Source: Tolypothrix sp. PCC 7712 (lineage in GTDB: Bacteria; Cyanobacteriota; Cyanobacteriia; Cyanobacteriales; Nostocaceae). From it: a stretch of DNA of 64,000 bases. The stretch is from NCBI RefSeq assembly GCF_025860405.1, contig NZ_CP063785.1, forward strand, positions 8,619,390 to 8,683,389, in the 5' to 3' direction. Positions 1-7,546 of the stretch are shown here, piece by piece. The first letter of the stretch is position 1, and every line of letters begins with the position of its first letter. The position numbers and the translations under genes were made by a program. The notes beneath the pieces were generated by a model. The model made no database searches, was not told the DNA's origin, and saw only the letters and a list, made by a program, of their open reading frames with translations.

Positions 1-69
1 GCTAGACGGCGATGTATGCAGACTCTGCAAATGTTATTTAACCTAGATGCAGAGGAACAGTTTAGCTAA
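1..69 (+). CDS. 3' end of an unidentified gene (partial, tentative)
   Basis: Frame 1 is open from the first base to a TAA at 67-69 and encodes about 22 residues ending LFNLDAEEQFS. The acidic, amphipathic tail looks like a real C-terminus, but the piece is too short to identify. It would be convergent with the ArsR gene at 129-485. It could equally be chance; frames 2 and 3 stop sooner. Confidence 0.25.
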   Translation, partial: ARRRCMQTLQMLFNLDAEEQFS

Positions 70-128
70 GTCTACAGACATCATTGGTGCGTTAGGATTT
101 GCTCCCACGCACCAGCAATGACTCAAGA

Positions 129-485
129 TTAGAACCTTTTGCTAGCAGTAGCTAGAGGCTTAAGGCTTTGTAGCTGTTGGGTTTGCTCCTCTAATCTTTC
201 AGCGAGGCGATCGCATACTAACTCACATAATCGAAAACATATAGGATCGGCGATTTCATAAATGACGCTGACACCTTCTGGTGTTCTTTTAACAATACCC
301 GCCTGAGTCAAGACTTTGAGGTGCTTCGACACATTTGCCTGTCCGAGTCCTGTTAAGGCGATAATTTCCGTAACATTTTTGGCACCCGATTTCAAACAAC
401 ATAAAACTTGTAGCCGACTAACTTCAGACAAGACTTTAAAATAGTCAGCAACTGGGCTTAATGCCCCAGGAAAAACTTCTGACAT
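129..485 (-). CDS. ArsR/SmtB-family transcriptional repressor
   Basis: A 118-residue winged-helix protein of the usual ArsR length. Residues 14-30 carry the family start (YFKVLSEVSRLQVL), residues 38-62 the helix-turn-helix (NVTEIIALTGLGQANVSKHL) and residues 62-78 the beta-wing. Five cysteines are visible: C29 and C30 in the helix before the HTH, and C83, C87 and C91 in the C-terminal dimerisation helix. This pairing of an N-terminal-side and a C-terminal-side cysteine recalls thiol or persulfide sensors of the BigR/SqrR group, though metal sensing is equally possible. The start is the only ATG at the head of the domain. An inverted repeat lies 37 bp upstream (522-544) and is a probable autoregulatory operator. 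Family assignment is firm; the ligand is inference. Confidence 0.9.
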   Translation of the reverse strand: MSEVFPGALSPVADYFKVLSEVSRLQVLCCLKSGAKNVTEIIALTGLGQANVSKHLKVLTQAGIVKRTPEGVSVIYEIADPICFRLCELVCDRLAERLEEQTQQLQSLKPLATASKRF

Positions 486-521
486 AAAAAAGTAATAATA
501 CTTTATGGGTTAATTTCTACT

Positions 522-544
522 ATTATACTATATGGTAATATAAT
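522..544. promoter_or_regulatory. inverted repeat, probable ArsR operator
   Basis: ATTATACTA, 5-bp spacer, TAATATAAT: 9-bp half-sites with one mismatch, in the promoter region of the leftward ArsR gene. The right part, GGTAATATAATCT, recurs exactly at 13791-13803, and the TATACTA core recurs in the perfect palindrome at 7379-7400. The rest of 486-827 has no credible ORF; it is AT-rich and must hold the promoters of both flanking genes. Confidence 0.5.
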
Positions 545-827
545 CTTTATATTCATACCTTAGTCTTAATTGAGACAGAGCAAGAATATTGGTATGATAG
601 TAGAACAGTCAAAAAAAGAAATTATTACAATTAAATAAGTCTCAAGTTAAAGATTTTGGACTCGTAATTTAGTTGAGAAGGGTAAGGGTCAAAAGTTTTT
701 ATTTACCCTTTAAGTGTCCAACAAAAAAATATTGAGTACGATAGGAATAGAAGCAAAGTAAAATTTGCAAGTTATCACTTGGGTCAAAAGAATTTAGTAT
801 AGTCAAATAATTATAGATGCTATATTT

Positions 828-1418
828 ATGCAGTTAGAAACCCAAAAGCGCTATTACACACCTGAAGAATATTTGGAACTTGAAGAAAAAGCAGACTATA
901 AAAGCGAGTACCGGGATGGAGAAATTGTACCGATGACGGGTGGAACTACCAATCATAATAAAATTGCAGGCAACTTTTATGCTTACTTGAAGTTTGCTTT
1001 AAAAGGCAAAAATTATGATGTTTATATTGGTGATGTCCGTTTGTGGATACCCCGTTATCGGCAACATACATATCCAGATGTCATGGTAATCGAAGGAGAA
1101 CCGATTTACACAGGAACTAATACAACAACAGTAATGAATCCGTTATTAATTGCAGAAGTTCTCTCTAAATCCACCAAAAACTATGACCAAGGTGATAAAT
1201 TTCTTTATTATCGCTCTATTCCAGAATTCCAAGAATATATTTTAATTGACCAATATGAGTATCATGTAATGCAATATGTAAAAACTGCCGCGAGTCAATG
1301 GTCATTTACAGAAATTGAAGGTGAATCTGCAACTTTATCACTGCAAACTGTGGATTTTCAAATTGAATTGCGAGACCTTTACGAGAAAGTTAATTTTGCA
1401 GAAAATGACGAAGATTAA
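828..1418 (+). CDS. Uma2 family (DUF820) endonuclease-fold protein
   Basis: A 196-residue protein of a family found in many copies in cyanobacteria. The N-terminus has the typical YYTPEEYLELEEKADYKSEY segment followed by RDGEIVPMTGGT. The restriction-endonuclease-like core residues are present: the D in TYPDVMVIEGEP, the E in LIAEVLSKSTKNYD with its K, and the downstream YRSIPEFQEYILID strand. The family is predicted to be a PD-(D/E)XK nuclease, but its physiological role is not established. It is monocistronic and is followed by a strong hairpin at 1465-1494. No partner gene is evident. Confidence 0.9.
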   Translation: MQLETQKRYYTPEEYLELEEKADYKSEYRDGEIVPMTGGTTNHNKIAGNFYAYLKFALKGKNYDVYIGDVRLWIPRYRQHTYPDVMVIEGEPIYTGTNTTTVMNPLLIAEVLSKSTKNYDQGDKFLYYRSIPEFQEYILIDQYEYHVMQYVKTAASQWSFTEIEGESATLSLQTVDFQIELRDLYEKVNFAENDED

Positions 1419-1464
1419 GAAAAATTGTAATTAATAATTGATATTGCAACCTAAATTATTATAA

Positions 1465-1494
1465 ATAAAGGCACAAACAATGTTGTGCCTTTAT
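1465..1494 (+). terminator. hairpin after the Uma2 gene
   Basis: ATAAAGGCACAA, loop ACAATG, TTGTGCCTTTAT: a perfect 12-bp stem 46 bp after the Uma2 stop. There is no long U tract (the stem itself ends in TTTAT), so it may terminate or stabilise the transcript. Confidence 0.6.
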
Positions 1495-1634
1495 AGGTGG
1501 CTGATTAAATTGAAAATTGCTGGAATAGAAAATACCTCACTACCAAACTTATAAATCCTTGTTCGGGTTACATGGATTTGTGGTAGTTATGATAGCCACT
1601 GTTTTAAATTGTTAATAGTTGCGCTCAGAATAGC

Positions 1635-1853
1635 TTATAACATAGGACGAGTTCTAGCTTTATAGTCCATCAAAGCGCCTTGACTAATTACAGTGCGTCC
1701 ATTTCTTCTGCTAGTGGGAATTTGCCCTTTTTGCAAAGCCATATAAAGAGTACTTTGATCTACACCTAAAAATCTAGCAGCCTGTACAAATGAAGTACCC
1801 TGTTTGGGTATACTTCCGTTCCTTCTCTTTCGATTTGTGAATGATCTGAACAT
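1635..1853 (-). CDS. small helix-turn-helix (excisionase-type) protein
   Basis: A 72-residue basic protein. The core, QAARFLGVDQSTLYMALQKG followed by QIPTSRRNGRTVISQGALMDY, fits the MerR/excisionase-like HTH_17 pattern: a short HTH, a wing, then an alpha-helix carrying the residue that caps such domains. The N-terminus is highly basic (NRKRRNGSIPKQG). Its start codon overlaps, on the opposite strand, the ATG of a possible small ORF at 1852-1992. Proteins like this occur as recombination-directionality factors or as small regulators; no integrase or attachment site is visible nearby, so the role is unknown. Confidence 0.5.
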   Translation of the reverse strand: MFRSFTNRKRRNGSIPKQGTSFVQAARFLGVDQSTLYMALQKGQIPTSRRNGRTVISQGALMDYKARTRPML

Positions 1854-1992
1854 GGCGAAATGTGAAGAACTACTTAAGAAATCTCAACTTCTGACCGAAC
1901 AAATCGCAGAATTAACAATAATTCACAATCACGACAAAATACCCCCTACTTGTTTAGAGGGAGACAACACAGCCAATTCGATTTTTCTCTAA
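1852..1992 (+). CDS. small ORF of unknown function (tentative)
   Basis: An ATG at 1852 opens 46 codons (MAKCEELLKKSQLLTEQIAE...). The amphipathic N-terminal helix looks protein-like, but there is no clear ribosome binding site. It lies divergently against the HTH gene and ends 33 bp before the ArsR-DUF2087 gene. A leader peptide or chance are both possible. Confidence 0.2.
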   Translation: MAKCEELLKKSQLLTEQIAELTIIHNHDKIPPTCLEGDNTANSIFL

Positions 1993-2001
1993 TTAGATTG
2001 G

Positions 2002-2015
2002 AATCGAATTCGATT
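2002..2015. promoter_or_regulatory. 14-bp perfect palindrome upstream of ArsR-DUF2087 gene
   Basis: AATCGAATTCGATT is a perfect palindrome ending 10 bp before the start codon at 2026. Its right half, AATTCGATT, also occurs at 1976-1984. The position suits an operator for autorepression by the adjacent HTH protein. Confidence 0.45.
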
Positions 2016-2025
2016 ATAACAAATT

Positions 2026-2607
2026 ATGAGGAAAGAACAGTTTCAAACCCTACTGCAATTTTTCAAAGTGTTGGCAGACGAAAGTCGATTAAAAATTGTA
2101 GGTATATTAGCAAACCAAGAGTGTAGTGTTGAAGAGCTAGCAGTGCTATTGCAACTTAAAGAACCGACAGTGTCACATCACCTGTCAAAACTCAAGGAAT
2201 TAAATTTAGTAACTATGCGCCCAGAGGGTAATAGCCGCTTTTACCATTTGGATAGCGAAGTTTTACAAAGTCTCAGCCAAGAAATTTTCACCCCAGAGAA
2301 AATGGCATCCTTAATAGAGGATGTAGATGTTGCAGCTTGGGAAAGCAAAGTCTTAAAGAACTATTTGGAGAGTGACAGCAAGAATCTTGAGGAAGTACCA
2401 CGCCTCAAGGAAATTCCCGCTAGCCGCAAAAAGCGCTTAGTCATTCTCAAGTGGCTGGCGAGTAAATTTGAAGAGGGGGTTCAGTATCCAGAACGAGCAG
2501 TGAATGAAACTCTCCAGCTTTACCATCCTGACTACGCTACTTTGAGGCGAGAGTTAATTGGCTATAAGCTAATGACGCGAGAAGAAGGCGTTTATTGGCG
2601 GATATGA
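2026..2607 (+). CDS. ArsR-type HTH regulator with C-terminal DUF2087
   Basis: A 193-residue two-domain protein. Residues 1-85 form an ArsR-like winged helix (FFKVLADESRLKIVGIL, then LLQLKEPTVSHHLSKLKELN, then the wing MRPEGNSRFYHL). Residues about 125-193 form a DUF2087 domain, recognised by ASRKKRLVILKWLASKF and the ending YHPDYATLRRELIGYKLMTR with EGVYWRI. This combination is widespread in cyanobacteria and Firmicutes; no ligand is known to me. It lacks cysteine pairs in the HTH region, apart from C33, so metal sensing of the SmtB type is unlikely. It probably represses itself through the palindrome at 2002-2015. Confidence 0.9.
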   Translation: MRKEQFQTLLQFFKVLADESRLKIVGILANQECSVEELAVLLQLKEPTVSHHLSKLKELNLVTMRPEGNSRFYHLDSEVLQSLSQEIFTPEKMASLIEDVDVAAWESKVLKNYLESDSKNLEEVPRLKEIPASRKKRLVILKWLASKFEEGVQYPERAVNETLQLYHPDYATLRRELIGYKLMTREEGVYWRI

Positions 2608-2764
2608 GGGATTGGGGATTGGGGAACTCGGTGCCCCCTCTGGGGATAAGGGGTAATGGGGATTGGGGATTGGGTACAAGGGGGAAGGGGGAAAAGGGGA
2701 ATAAATAATGAACACCAATTACCAATTACCTATGCCCAATGCCCAATGCCCCATGCCCAATATA
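2608..2764. repeat. low-complexity dispersed repeat (GGGGATTGGGGAACTCGG / GCCCAATGCCC type)
   Basis: This G-rich then C-rich intergenic DNA carries the block CCCCTCTGGGGATAAGGGG plus TAATGGGGATTGGGG, also found in reverse orientation near 4755-4835 and four times in tandem at 38677-38853. The end is made of ATGCCCAATGCCC repeats, related to those at 41478-41508 and 60226-60256. It separates convergent genes and encodes nothing credible. Confidence 0.75.
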
Positions 2765-3547
2765 TTATTTCCCCAAATAAGCTTCTAAAACTTGGGGATT
2801 AGTTTGAATTTCTGCGGGTGTACCGTCGGCTAAATTTTGTCCTTCAGCAAGTACCCAAACACGATCGCACAAGGACATAATTACGTCCATGTTGTGTTCG
2901 ATAATTAGAAATGTCAGGCCATCTTGGCGATTCCAGTTGAGAATGCGATCGCAAATATCATCAATTAATCTGGGATTTACGCCGGCTGCTGGTTCATCTA
3001 ACAAAATTAGCTTGGGATTTGTCATCAAAGCGCGCCCCATTTCTAGCAGCTTGCGTTGTCCCCCAGATAAACCACCTGCGTAGTCATGGGCTTTTTTGGC
3101 TAAACCGACTGACTCTAACAAAAACATGGCTTGTTCTTGCAGTTGCTTTTCTTCTTTGGCGACAATGTGGGGTTGCAATTGCACTTGCCAAAAATTTTCC
3201 CCGGTTTGTTTTTGCGCCGCTAGTAGCATATTTTCTAACACCGACAACCGCGAAAGAGTCCGGGCTACCTGAAAAGTGCGGACTACTCCCTGCTGGGCGA
3301 TTTGGTATGGTTGCAGGTGGTGAATTGGTTCACCGTCAAAAATCACTCGTCCTTTATCTGGGCGAATGAAGTTAGAAAGTAAGTTAAAAAAGGTGGTTTT
3401 ACCAGCACCATTGGGGCCAATTAAGCCTGTAATACTGCCTTTTGCTACTTCGATATTGGCATTATTCACAGCTTTAATGCCACCAAAGCTTTTAGAAAGC
3501 CCAGTAGCCGCTAATAGGGGAAGTGGGGGTGATGGGTTATTTACCAA
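2765..3547 (-). CDS. livG: branched-chain/neutral amino-acid ABC transporter ATPase (LivG/NatA family)
   Basis: A 260-residue cytoplasmic ATPase of a hydrophobic amino-acid uptake ABC system. All motifs are intact: Walker A GPNGAGKTT (44-52), the LivG-specific TFQVARTLSRLSVLENML stretch (91-108), signature LSGGQ (160-164), Walker B LILLDEP (180-186) and the H-loop histidine (H218). The gene overlaps the end of the permease gene by 11 bp, so the two are translationally coupled on the minus strand. No binding protein, second permease or LivF-type ATPase is adjacent. Scattered subunits are known for the cyanobacterial Nat systems, so a split-locus N-I type transporter is the likeliest identity. 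Substrate is inferred from family only; a urea-type (UrtD) role is less likely without other urt genes. Confidence 0.88.
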   Translation of the reverse strand: MVNNPSPPLPLLAATGLSKSFGGIKAVNNANIEVAKGSITGLIGPNGAGKTTFFNLLSNFIRPDKGRVIFDGEPIHHLQPYQIAQQGVVRTFQVARTLSRLSVLENMLLAAQKQTGENFWQVQLQPHIVAKEEKQLQEQAMFLLESVGLAKKAHDYAGGLSGGQRKLLEMGRALMTNPKLILLDEPAAGVNPRLIDDICDRILNWNRQDGLTFLIIEHNMDVIMSLCDRVWVLAEGQNLADGTPAEIQTNPQVLEAYLGK

Positions 3548-4670
3548 GGGTAAGTTCCTCCTTTTTCCCTAAGATACCTTGTGGCCGCCAAATCATTAGT
3601 ACCATCAAAATTAAACCAATCACCATGATGCGGAATGCGCCGAGACGGGCTTCGTCTAGGGGAATAATTTTCGGTAAAACTTCGCGGGTAATGGCATCGT
3701 AAGCAAAGTAAATCACCGTACCTAAAATTGTGCCGATATTATTCCCAGAACCGCCTAAAATTACCATAATCCAAGCGTCAAAAGTGAGCTGTGGTTGGAA
3801 ATTATCGGGGTAAACAGCACTGAGTTGCCAAGCAAAGAAACCACCAGCAATCCCCGCGATCGCACCGCCTAACATTAGTGATTGTAGTTTATACCAAAAG
3901 ACATTTTTTCCCAGCGCCTTGGGAATTTCCTCATCTTCGCGGATGGCTTTTAGCACTCTACCCCAAGGCGATCGCACTAACATTTCCAACCGCCAGAAGA
4001 CGAATGCTAAGACTAACAGCGCCACCAGCATTAAACCTGCTTTGGGGATGTAGTTATATAAACTGATGATGCCAGAAACATAAACAGCTATTGCCAGCAG
4101 CCCCAAGATTATCCCTACAACTAAACGTGATATAAATTCCTGTTTGTTGGTTTTGCGCGTTACATTCTCAGTAGCACCAGAAATACGAGTAACATTAATC
4201 CATCGCCACAATGAAAACGCAGTCACCGCTAAAAGCAGCGTCAGCAATCCCATCATCACAAATCTGAAAAATAAATTCGGCGTTTCCGAAAAAGGAATAG
4301 GGTAACTTTGTACACCAAATGCCCCAGATATCCAAGTATCGCCCACTGGTAAATCTTGGTTATTCACCACCAACCGAATTAGTTCTCCCACCCCAATGGT
4401 GACAATCCCCAAATAATCTTCGCGCAAGCGCAGAGTAGCAAACCCAATTACCAACCCCAACAACGCCGCCACAATCGCCCCCACAATCGCCGAAACAAGT
4501 ATAGGAACACCTTTGAGGCTTAATAATACTGTTGTATAAGCACCCAAGGTCATAAAAGCGATATGACCAAAATTAATTAACCCTGTAAAACCCCACTGCA
4601 AATTCAGTCCCAAACTAAACAATGCAAATGTGGCTGTAGAAATTGCTAAAAATATTAAATATTCAAACAT
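3537..4670 (-). CDS. livM: branched-chain/neutral amino-acid ABC transporter permease (LivM/NatC family)
   Basis: A 377-residue inner-membrane permease with about eight to ten hydrophobic segments. Family signatures are GLNLQWGFTGLINFGHIAF near the N-terminus, ATLRLREDYLGIVTIGVGEL (about residues 80-100) and the cytoplasmic EAA-like loop SPWGRVLKAIREDEEIPKAL (about 245-265) that docks the ATPase. An insert between the second and third membrane blocks (about 150-200) adds roughly 50-60 residues compared with short LivM proteins, which is usual in cyanobacterial forms. It is the first gene of a two-gene leftward operon. The upstream 170 bp consist largely of C-rich dispersed repeats, so the promoter must be close to the start codon. 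Confidence 0.88.
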   Translation of the reverse strand: MFEYLIFLAISTATFALFSLGLNLQWGFTGLINFGHIAFMTLGAYTTVLLSLKGVPILVSAIVGAIVAALLGLVIGFATLRLREDYLGIVTIGVGELIRLVVNNQDLPVGDTWISGAFGVQSYPIPFSETPNLFFRFVMMGLLTLLLAVTAFSLWRWINVTRISGATENVTRKTNKQEFISRLVVGIILGLLAIAVYVSGIISLYNYIPKAGLMLVALLVLAFVFWRLEMLVRSPWGRVLKAIREDEEIPKALGKNVFWYKLQSLMLGGAIAGIAGGFFAWQLSAVYPDNFQPQLTFDAWIMVILGGSGNNIGTILGTVIYFAYDAITREVLPKIIPLDEARLGAFRIMVIGLILMVLMIWRPQGILGKKEELTLGK

Positions 4671-4699
4671 AGATATTTAGTTATTTGTCATTTGTCATT

Positions 4700-4835
4700 G
4701 GTAATTGGTGTTTGTTCCCCTCATCCCCCTCTGCTCCCTCTGCTCCCTCTGCTCCCCAGTCCCCAATCCCCATTACCCCTTATCCCCAGAGGGGGCCCCG
4801 AGTTCCCCAGCCCCCAATCCCCAATTCCCCATAGT
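4700..4835. repeat. C-rich dispersed repeat block
   Basis: Contains CTGCTCCCTCTGCTCCC direct repeats followed by the reverse complement of the block at 2608-2690 (CCCCATTACCCC, TTATCCCCAGAGGGGG, CCCGAGTTCCCC). Intergenic. Confidence 0.7.
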
Positions 4836-4895
4836 TTATAACCATTGCTGAACAAATGGGCATACTATTGTGTGGTGAGGGCTAAGAGGAGAAAT

Positions 4896-5105
4896 ATGAA
4901 CTTGCTGCGAACGAGAATTCATCACTTAGTCGATCTGTTAGCGGATGAGGATCTGCCAAGTACTTGGGCTGCTGTCTACAATTTGCATTGTGATTGTTAT
5001 ATGCTCAAAGCGATAGAACAAGCCAAGCGATCGCAACAACCGTGGGATATATTAACCCAAGAAGAAGCGATCAGACAGTTAATGTATTTTGGAAGTGAAA
5101 CTTAA
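4896..5105 (+). CDS. putative antitoxin of a RelE/ParE-like pair
   Basis: A 69-residue protein (MNLLRTRIHHLVDLLADEDLPSTWAAV...). I chose the ATG at 4896 because AGAGGAGAAAT lies directly in front of it; an upstream in-frame ATG at 4845 would add 17 residues without a ribosome binding site. The N-terminal helix followed by a short acidic C-terminal part resembles the small antitoxins that cyanobacteria pair with RelE/ParE toxins. The stop codon at 5103-5105 abuts the GTG start of the next gene, the usual coupling in such modules. No clear DNA-binding motif is visible, so the call rests mainly on context. Confidence 0.5.
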   Translation: MNLLRTRIHHLVDLLADEDLPSTWAAVYNLHCDCYMLKAIEQAKRSQQPWDILTQEEAIRQLMYFGSET

Positions 5106-5363
5106 GTGATTCTGGAAGTACGCTATACCAGGTCATTTCTCTTAGACCTGAAAAGTTTAGAAACATCTGCTTATGAGCGGGTGTATAATTTTGTCTTTTT
5201 TGAATTCGCTCACCATTGGCAGATGCGATCGCTCCCAGAATTTCGTCAGCTTGATGATGAGGCAATATTTCACCGCTTTACTATAGATGAATATTTAGTT
5301 GGCATCGAAGTGAGGGGCGAAATTGTCAAATTTTTGCGTGTCATCCCTATGCCAGATGTCTAA
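5106..5363 (+). CDS. RelE/ParE-like toxin
   Basis: An 85-residue protein. The opening VRYTRSFLLDLKSL, central WQMRSLPEFRQLDD and closing strand EVRGEIVKFLRVIP follow the RelE/ParE fold (beta, two helices, beta-sheet), in which basic residues on the last strands act on ribosome-bound mRNA or gyrase. Here the terminal basic residues are R76 and K73 only, so toxicity is uncertain. The gene starts with GTG immediately after the antitoxin stop. Toxin-second order is typical of type II modules. Function is inferred from fold and arrangement. Confidence 0.55.
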   Translation: MILEVRYTRSFLLDLKSLETSAYERVYNFVFFEFAHHWQMRSLPEFRQLDDEAIFHRFTIDEYLVGIEVRGEIVKFLRVIPMPDV

Positions 5364-5470
5364 GCCCAGAGCTGAGGTCAACACTTAAAACTGTATAAGG
5401 CAAAGCAGGGATCGCTATAGCCTTACATTAAACTGGTTTGTGAAAAACACGTTAAGTTGAGATTTCCCTT

Positions 5471-7057
5471 ATGGATGCTAAAGCACTTTGGCAACGATAC
5501 CAGGATTGGTTATATTTCCACGAGGGATTAGGGCTGTATCTTGATGTTAGTCGGATGCGGTTTGATGATGCCTTTGTGGAGTCGTTGCAGCCGAAGTTTG
5601 ATCAGGCGTTTGCGGATATGGCGGAACTGGAGAAAGGTGCGATCGCTAATCCGGATGAAAATCGCATGGTTGGACATTACTGGTTGCGGAATCCCGATTT
5701 AGCACCAACTCCAGAACTCACTCAAGAAATTGTCCAAACCTTAGAACAAATCGAAGCCTTTGCAGAGAAAATCCAAACAGGTGCTATTCATCCTCCTAGA
5801 GCTAATCGTTTTACCGATGTCATCTCTATAGGTATTGGTGGTTCTGCGCTTGGCCCCGAATTTGTCGCCGAAGCCCTATCCTCTGATTTTCCACCCCTGA
5901 AAATTCACTTTATCGATAATACCGATCCCGCAGGTATTGATCGCATTCTGACTCAGTTACGAAATAGCCTCGCTAGCACTTTAGTTTTGGTGATTTCCAA
6001 ATCTGGAGGTACACCAGAACCACGTAACGGGATGATTGAAGTTAAAAAAGCCTACGCTGGGCAAAATTTAGACTTTGCTCAATATGCAGTTGCTATTACC
6101 AGCGCTGACAGTAACCTCGATAAAGTCGCCAAATCTGAAGGCTGGCTGGCAAGATTCCCCATGTATGATTGGGTGGGAGGACGCACCTCAGAAATGTCTG
6201 CTGTGGGTTTAGTACCAGCTGCATTGCAAGGCATTGATATTCGCGCCATGCTAGAAGGTGCGAAGGAAATGGATGATGCTACCCGTGTAGCTGATTTGAA
6301 AAATAACCCAGCAGCTTTACTGGCTTTGTCTTGGTACTATGCCGGTAATGGTAAGGGTGAAAAAGACATGGTGGTGCTGCCTTACAAAGATAGCTTGCTG
6401 TTGTTCAGCCGCTATTTGCAACAGTTGGTTATGGAATCCTTGGGTAAAGAAAAAGACTTAGATGGTAACACCGTCTACCAAGGTATCGCTGTTTATGGCA
6501 ACAAAGGCTCAACCGATCAACACGCCTATGTCCAACAGTTGCGCGAAGGTGTACCCAATTTCTTTGCTACCTTAATCGAAGTTTTAGAAGATCGTAAAAG
6601 TCCCTCTCCCGAAATTGATCCTGGTGTAACATCAGGCGATTACCTTTCTGGTTTTTTGTTAGGAACCAGACAAGCGCTGTATGAAAATCAGCGTGATTCC
6701 ATCACAGTTACTATTCCCCAAGTCAATGCGCGTACTGTCGGGGCGTTAATTGCTTTATATGAACGTGCTGTTGGCTTGTATGCAAGCTTAGTCAACATCA
6801 ACGCTTACCATCAACCAGGGGTTGAAGCTGGTAAAAAAGCTGCCGCCGCGATTCTTGACTTGCAAAAACGTGTCCTAGAAGTACTGCAATCAACAAAATC
6901 TGCTCTAACTCTCGATGAAATTGCCGAGAAAGCAGGTGCATCTCAAGAAATTGAGTCTATTTACAAAATTCTGCGTCATCTACAAGCCAATCAACGAGGC
7001 GTAGTCTTTCAAGGTAATCTCGCACAACCCAGCAGTTTAAAAGTTTCTGTCAGCTAA
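5471..7057 (+). CDS. pgi: glucose-6-phosphate isomerase
   Basis: A 528-residue cytoplasmic enzyme interconverting glucose-6-phosphate and fructose-6-phosphate in glycolysis and the oxidative pentose phosphate pathway. Motifs are the sugar-phosphate loop ISIGIGGSALGPEF (119-131), SKSGGTPEP, the PGI signature region GGRTSEMSAVGL and the GNKGSTDQHAYVQQLREG segment, which holds the catalytic glutamine/histidine area. The length fits the cyanobacterial/chloroplast PGI group. The C-terminal 70 residues (TLDEIAEKAG...) look like a small winged-helix-type extension that many cyanobacterial PGIs share. It is monocistronic, ending in a hairpin at 7126-7175. In heterocyst-formers this step feeds reductant production for nitrogenase. 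Confidence 0.97.
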   Translation: MDAKALWQRYQDWLYFHEGLGLYLDVSRMRFDDAFVESLQPKFDQAFADMAELEKGAIANPDENRMVGHYWLRNPDLAPTPELTQEIVQTLEQIEAFAEKIQTGAIHPPRANRFTDVISIGIGGSALGPEFVAEALSSDFPPLKIHFIDNTDPAGIDRILTQLRNSLASTLVLVISKSGGTPEPRNGMIEVKKAYAGQNLDFAQYAVAITSADSNLDKVAKSEGWLARFPMYDWVGGRTSEMSAVGLVPAALQGIDIRAMLEGAKEMDDATRVADLKNNPAALLALSWYYAGNGKGEKDMVVLPYKDSLLLFSRYLQQLVMESLGKEKDLDGNTVYQGIAVYGNKGSTDQHAYVQQLREGVPNFFATLIEVLEDRKSPSPEIDPGVTSGDYLSGFLLGTRQALYENQRDSITVTIPQVNARTVGALIALYERAVGLYASLVNINAYHQPGVEAGKKAAAAILDLQKRVLEVLQSTKSALTLDEIAEKAGASQEIESIYKILRHLQANQRGVVFQGNLAQPSSLKVSVS

Positions 7058-7125
7058 CAAAATATAGCTTACAAATCAATCAAACTACCTTTCCATATTG
7101 TTGAATTGACAACAATTTTTTATCT

Positions 7126-7175
7126 TTAAGCATCCTGGCGATTGAAGCGTAAACTTCTATTCTCAGGGTGCTTAA
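7126..7175 (+). terminator. hairpin downstream of pgi
   Basis: TTAAGCATCCTG pairs with CAGGGTGCTTAA (one G-T pair) across a 26-nt loop, 69 bp after the pgi stop. There is no U tract directly after it; a weak terminator or stabilising element. Confidence 0.4.
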
Positions 7176-7182
7176 CTGTATT

Positions 7183-7312
7183 TAAGGGACTTCCAAGTAA
7201 AAAAATATTCCATTGCTATTGTTCATTGTTGACTGTTGACTGTTGACTGTTGACGGTTCACAGTTAACAGTCAACGACTTAAAGGGAATAATTTATTTTT
7301 TGGAGTTCCCTA
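7183..7312. repeat. MITE-like element carrying a GTTGACT heptamer array
   Basis: The outer ends are imperfect inverted repeats: AGGGACTTCCAA at 7185-7196 against TTTGGAGTTCCCT at 7299-7311, followed inward by A/T stretches ending ATTCC / GGAAT. Inside, GTTGACT is repeated three times plus GTTGACG (7228-7258) and then partly inverted (AACAGTCAAC to 7275). A second element with the same ends lies at 30753-30884 but has a different interior. Confidence 0.6.
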
Positions 7313-7378
7313 AGTAGAGGAGTGCAATTAAAGATAGCTGGTCATTGGCACTTCACAGTCAATAGTACTTAAATTTGC

Positions 7379-7400
7379 TATACTACTATATAGTAGTATA
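7379..7400. promoter_or_regulatory. 22-bp perfect palindrome upstream of CoA-disulfide reductase gene
   Basis: The core ATACTACTATATAGTAGTAT (7380-7399), flanked by T and A, is a perfect palindrome about 147 bp before the start codon of the FAD/rhodanese gene. Its TATACTA arm matches the operator-like repeat before the ArsR gene (522-544), so the same regulator may bind here. The rest of 7313-7546 has no ORF. Confidence 0.5.
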
Positions 7401-7546
7401 ATGAAAATATAAAACGACATTCTAGTCTGTAGCCTTAATTACCCATTTCTATTGATATTGCAGTTTTTGTGAGCAGGATGTCAGAAAATCTGGCGTTTTA
7501 GCTCTGAGGTATTGTTACATCTATTTTGAATAATGGAGTTTAAAAA

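Noticed and set aside
2889..3572. ORFs on the + strand opposite the LivG-like gene
   Set aside because: Antisense shadows of a gene with complete ABC ATPase motifs; no protein-like features of their own.
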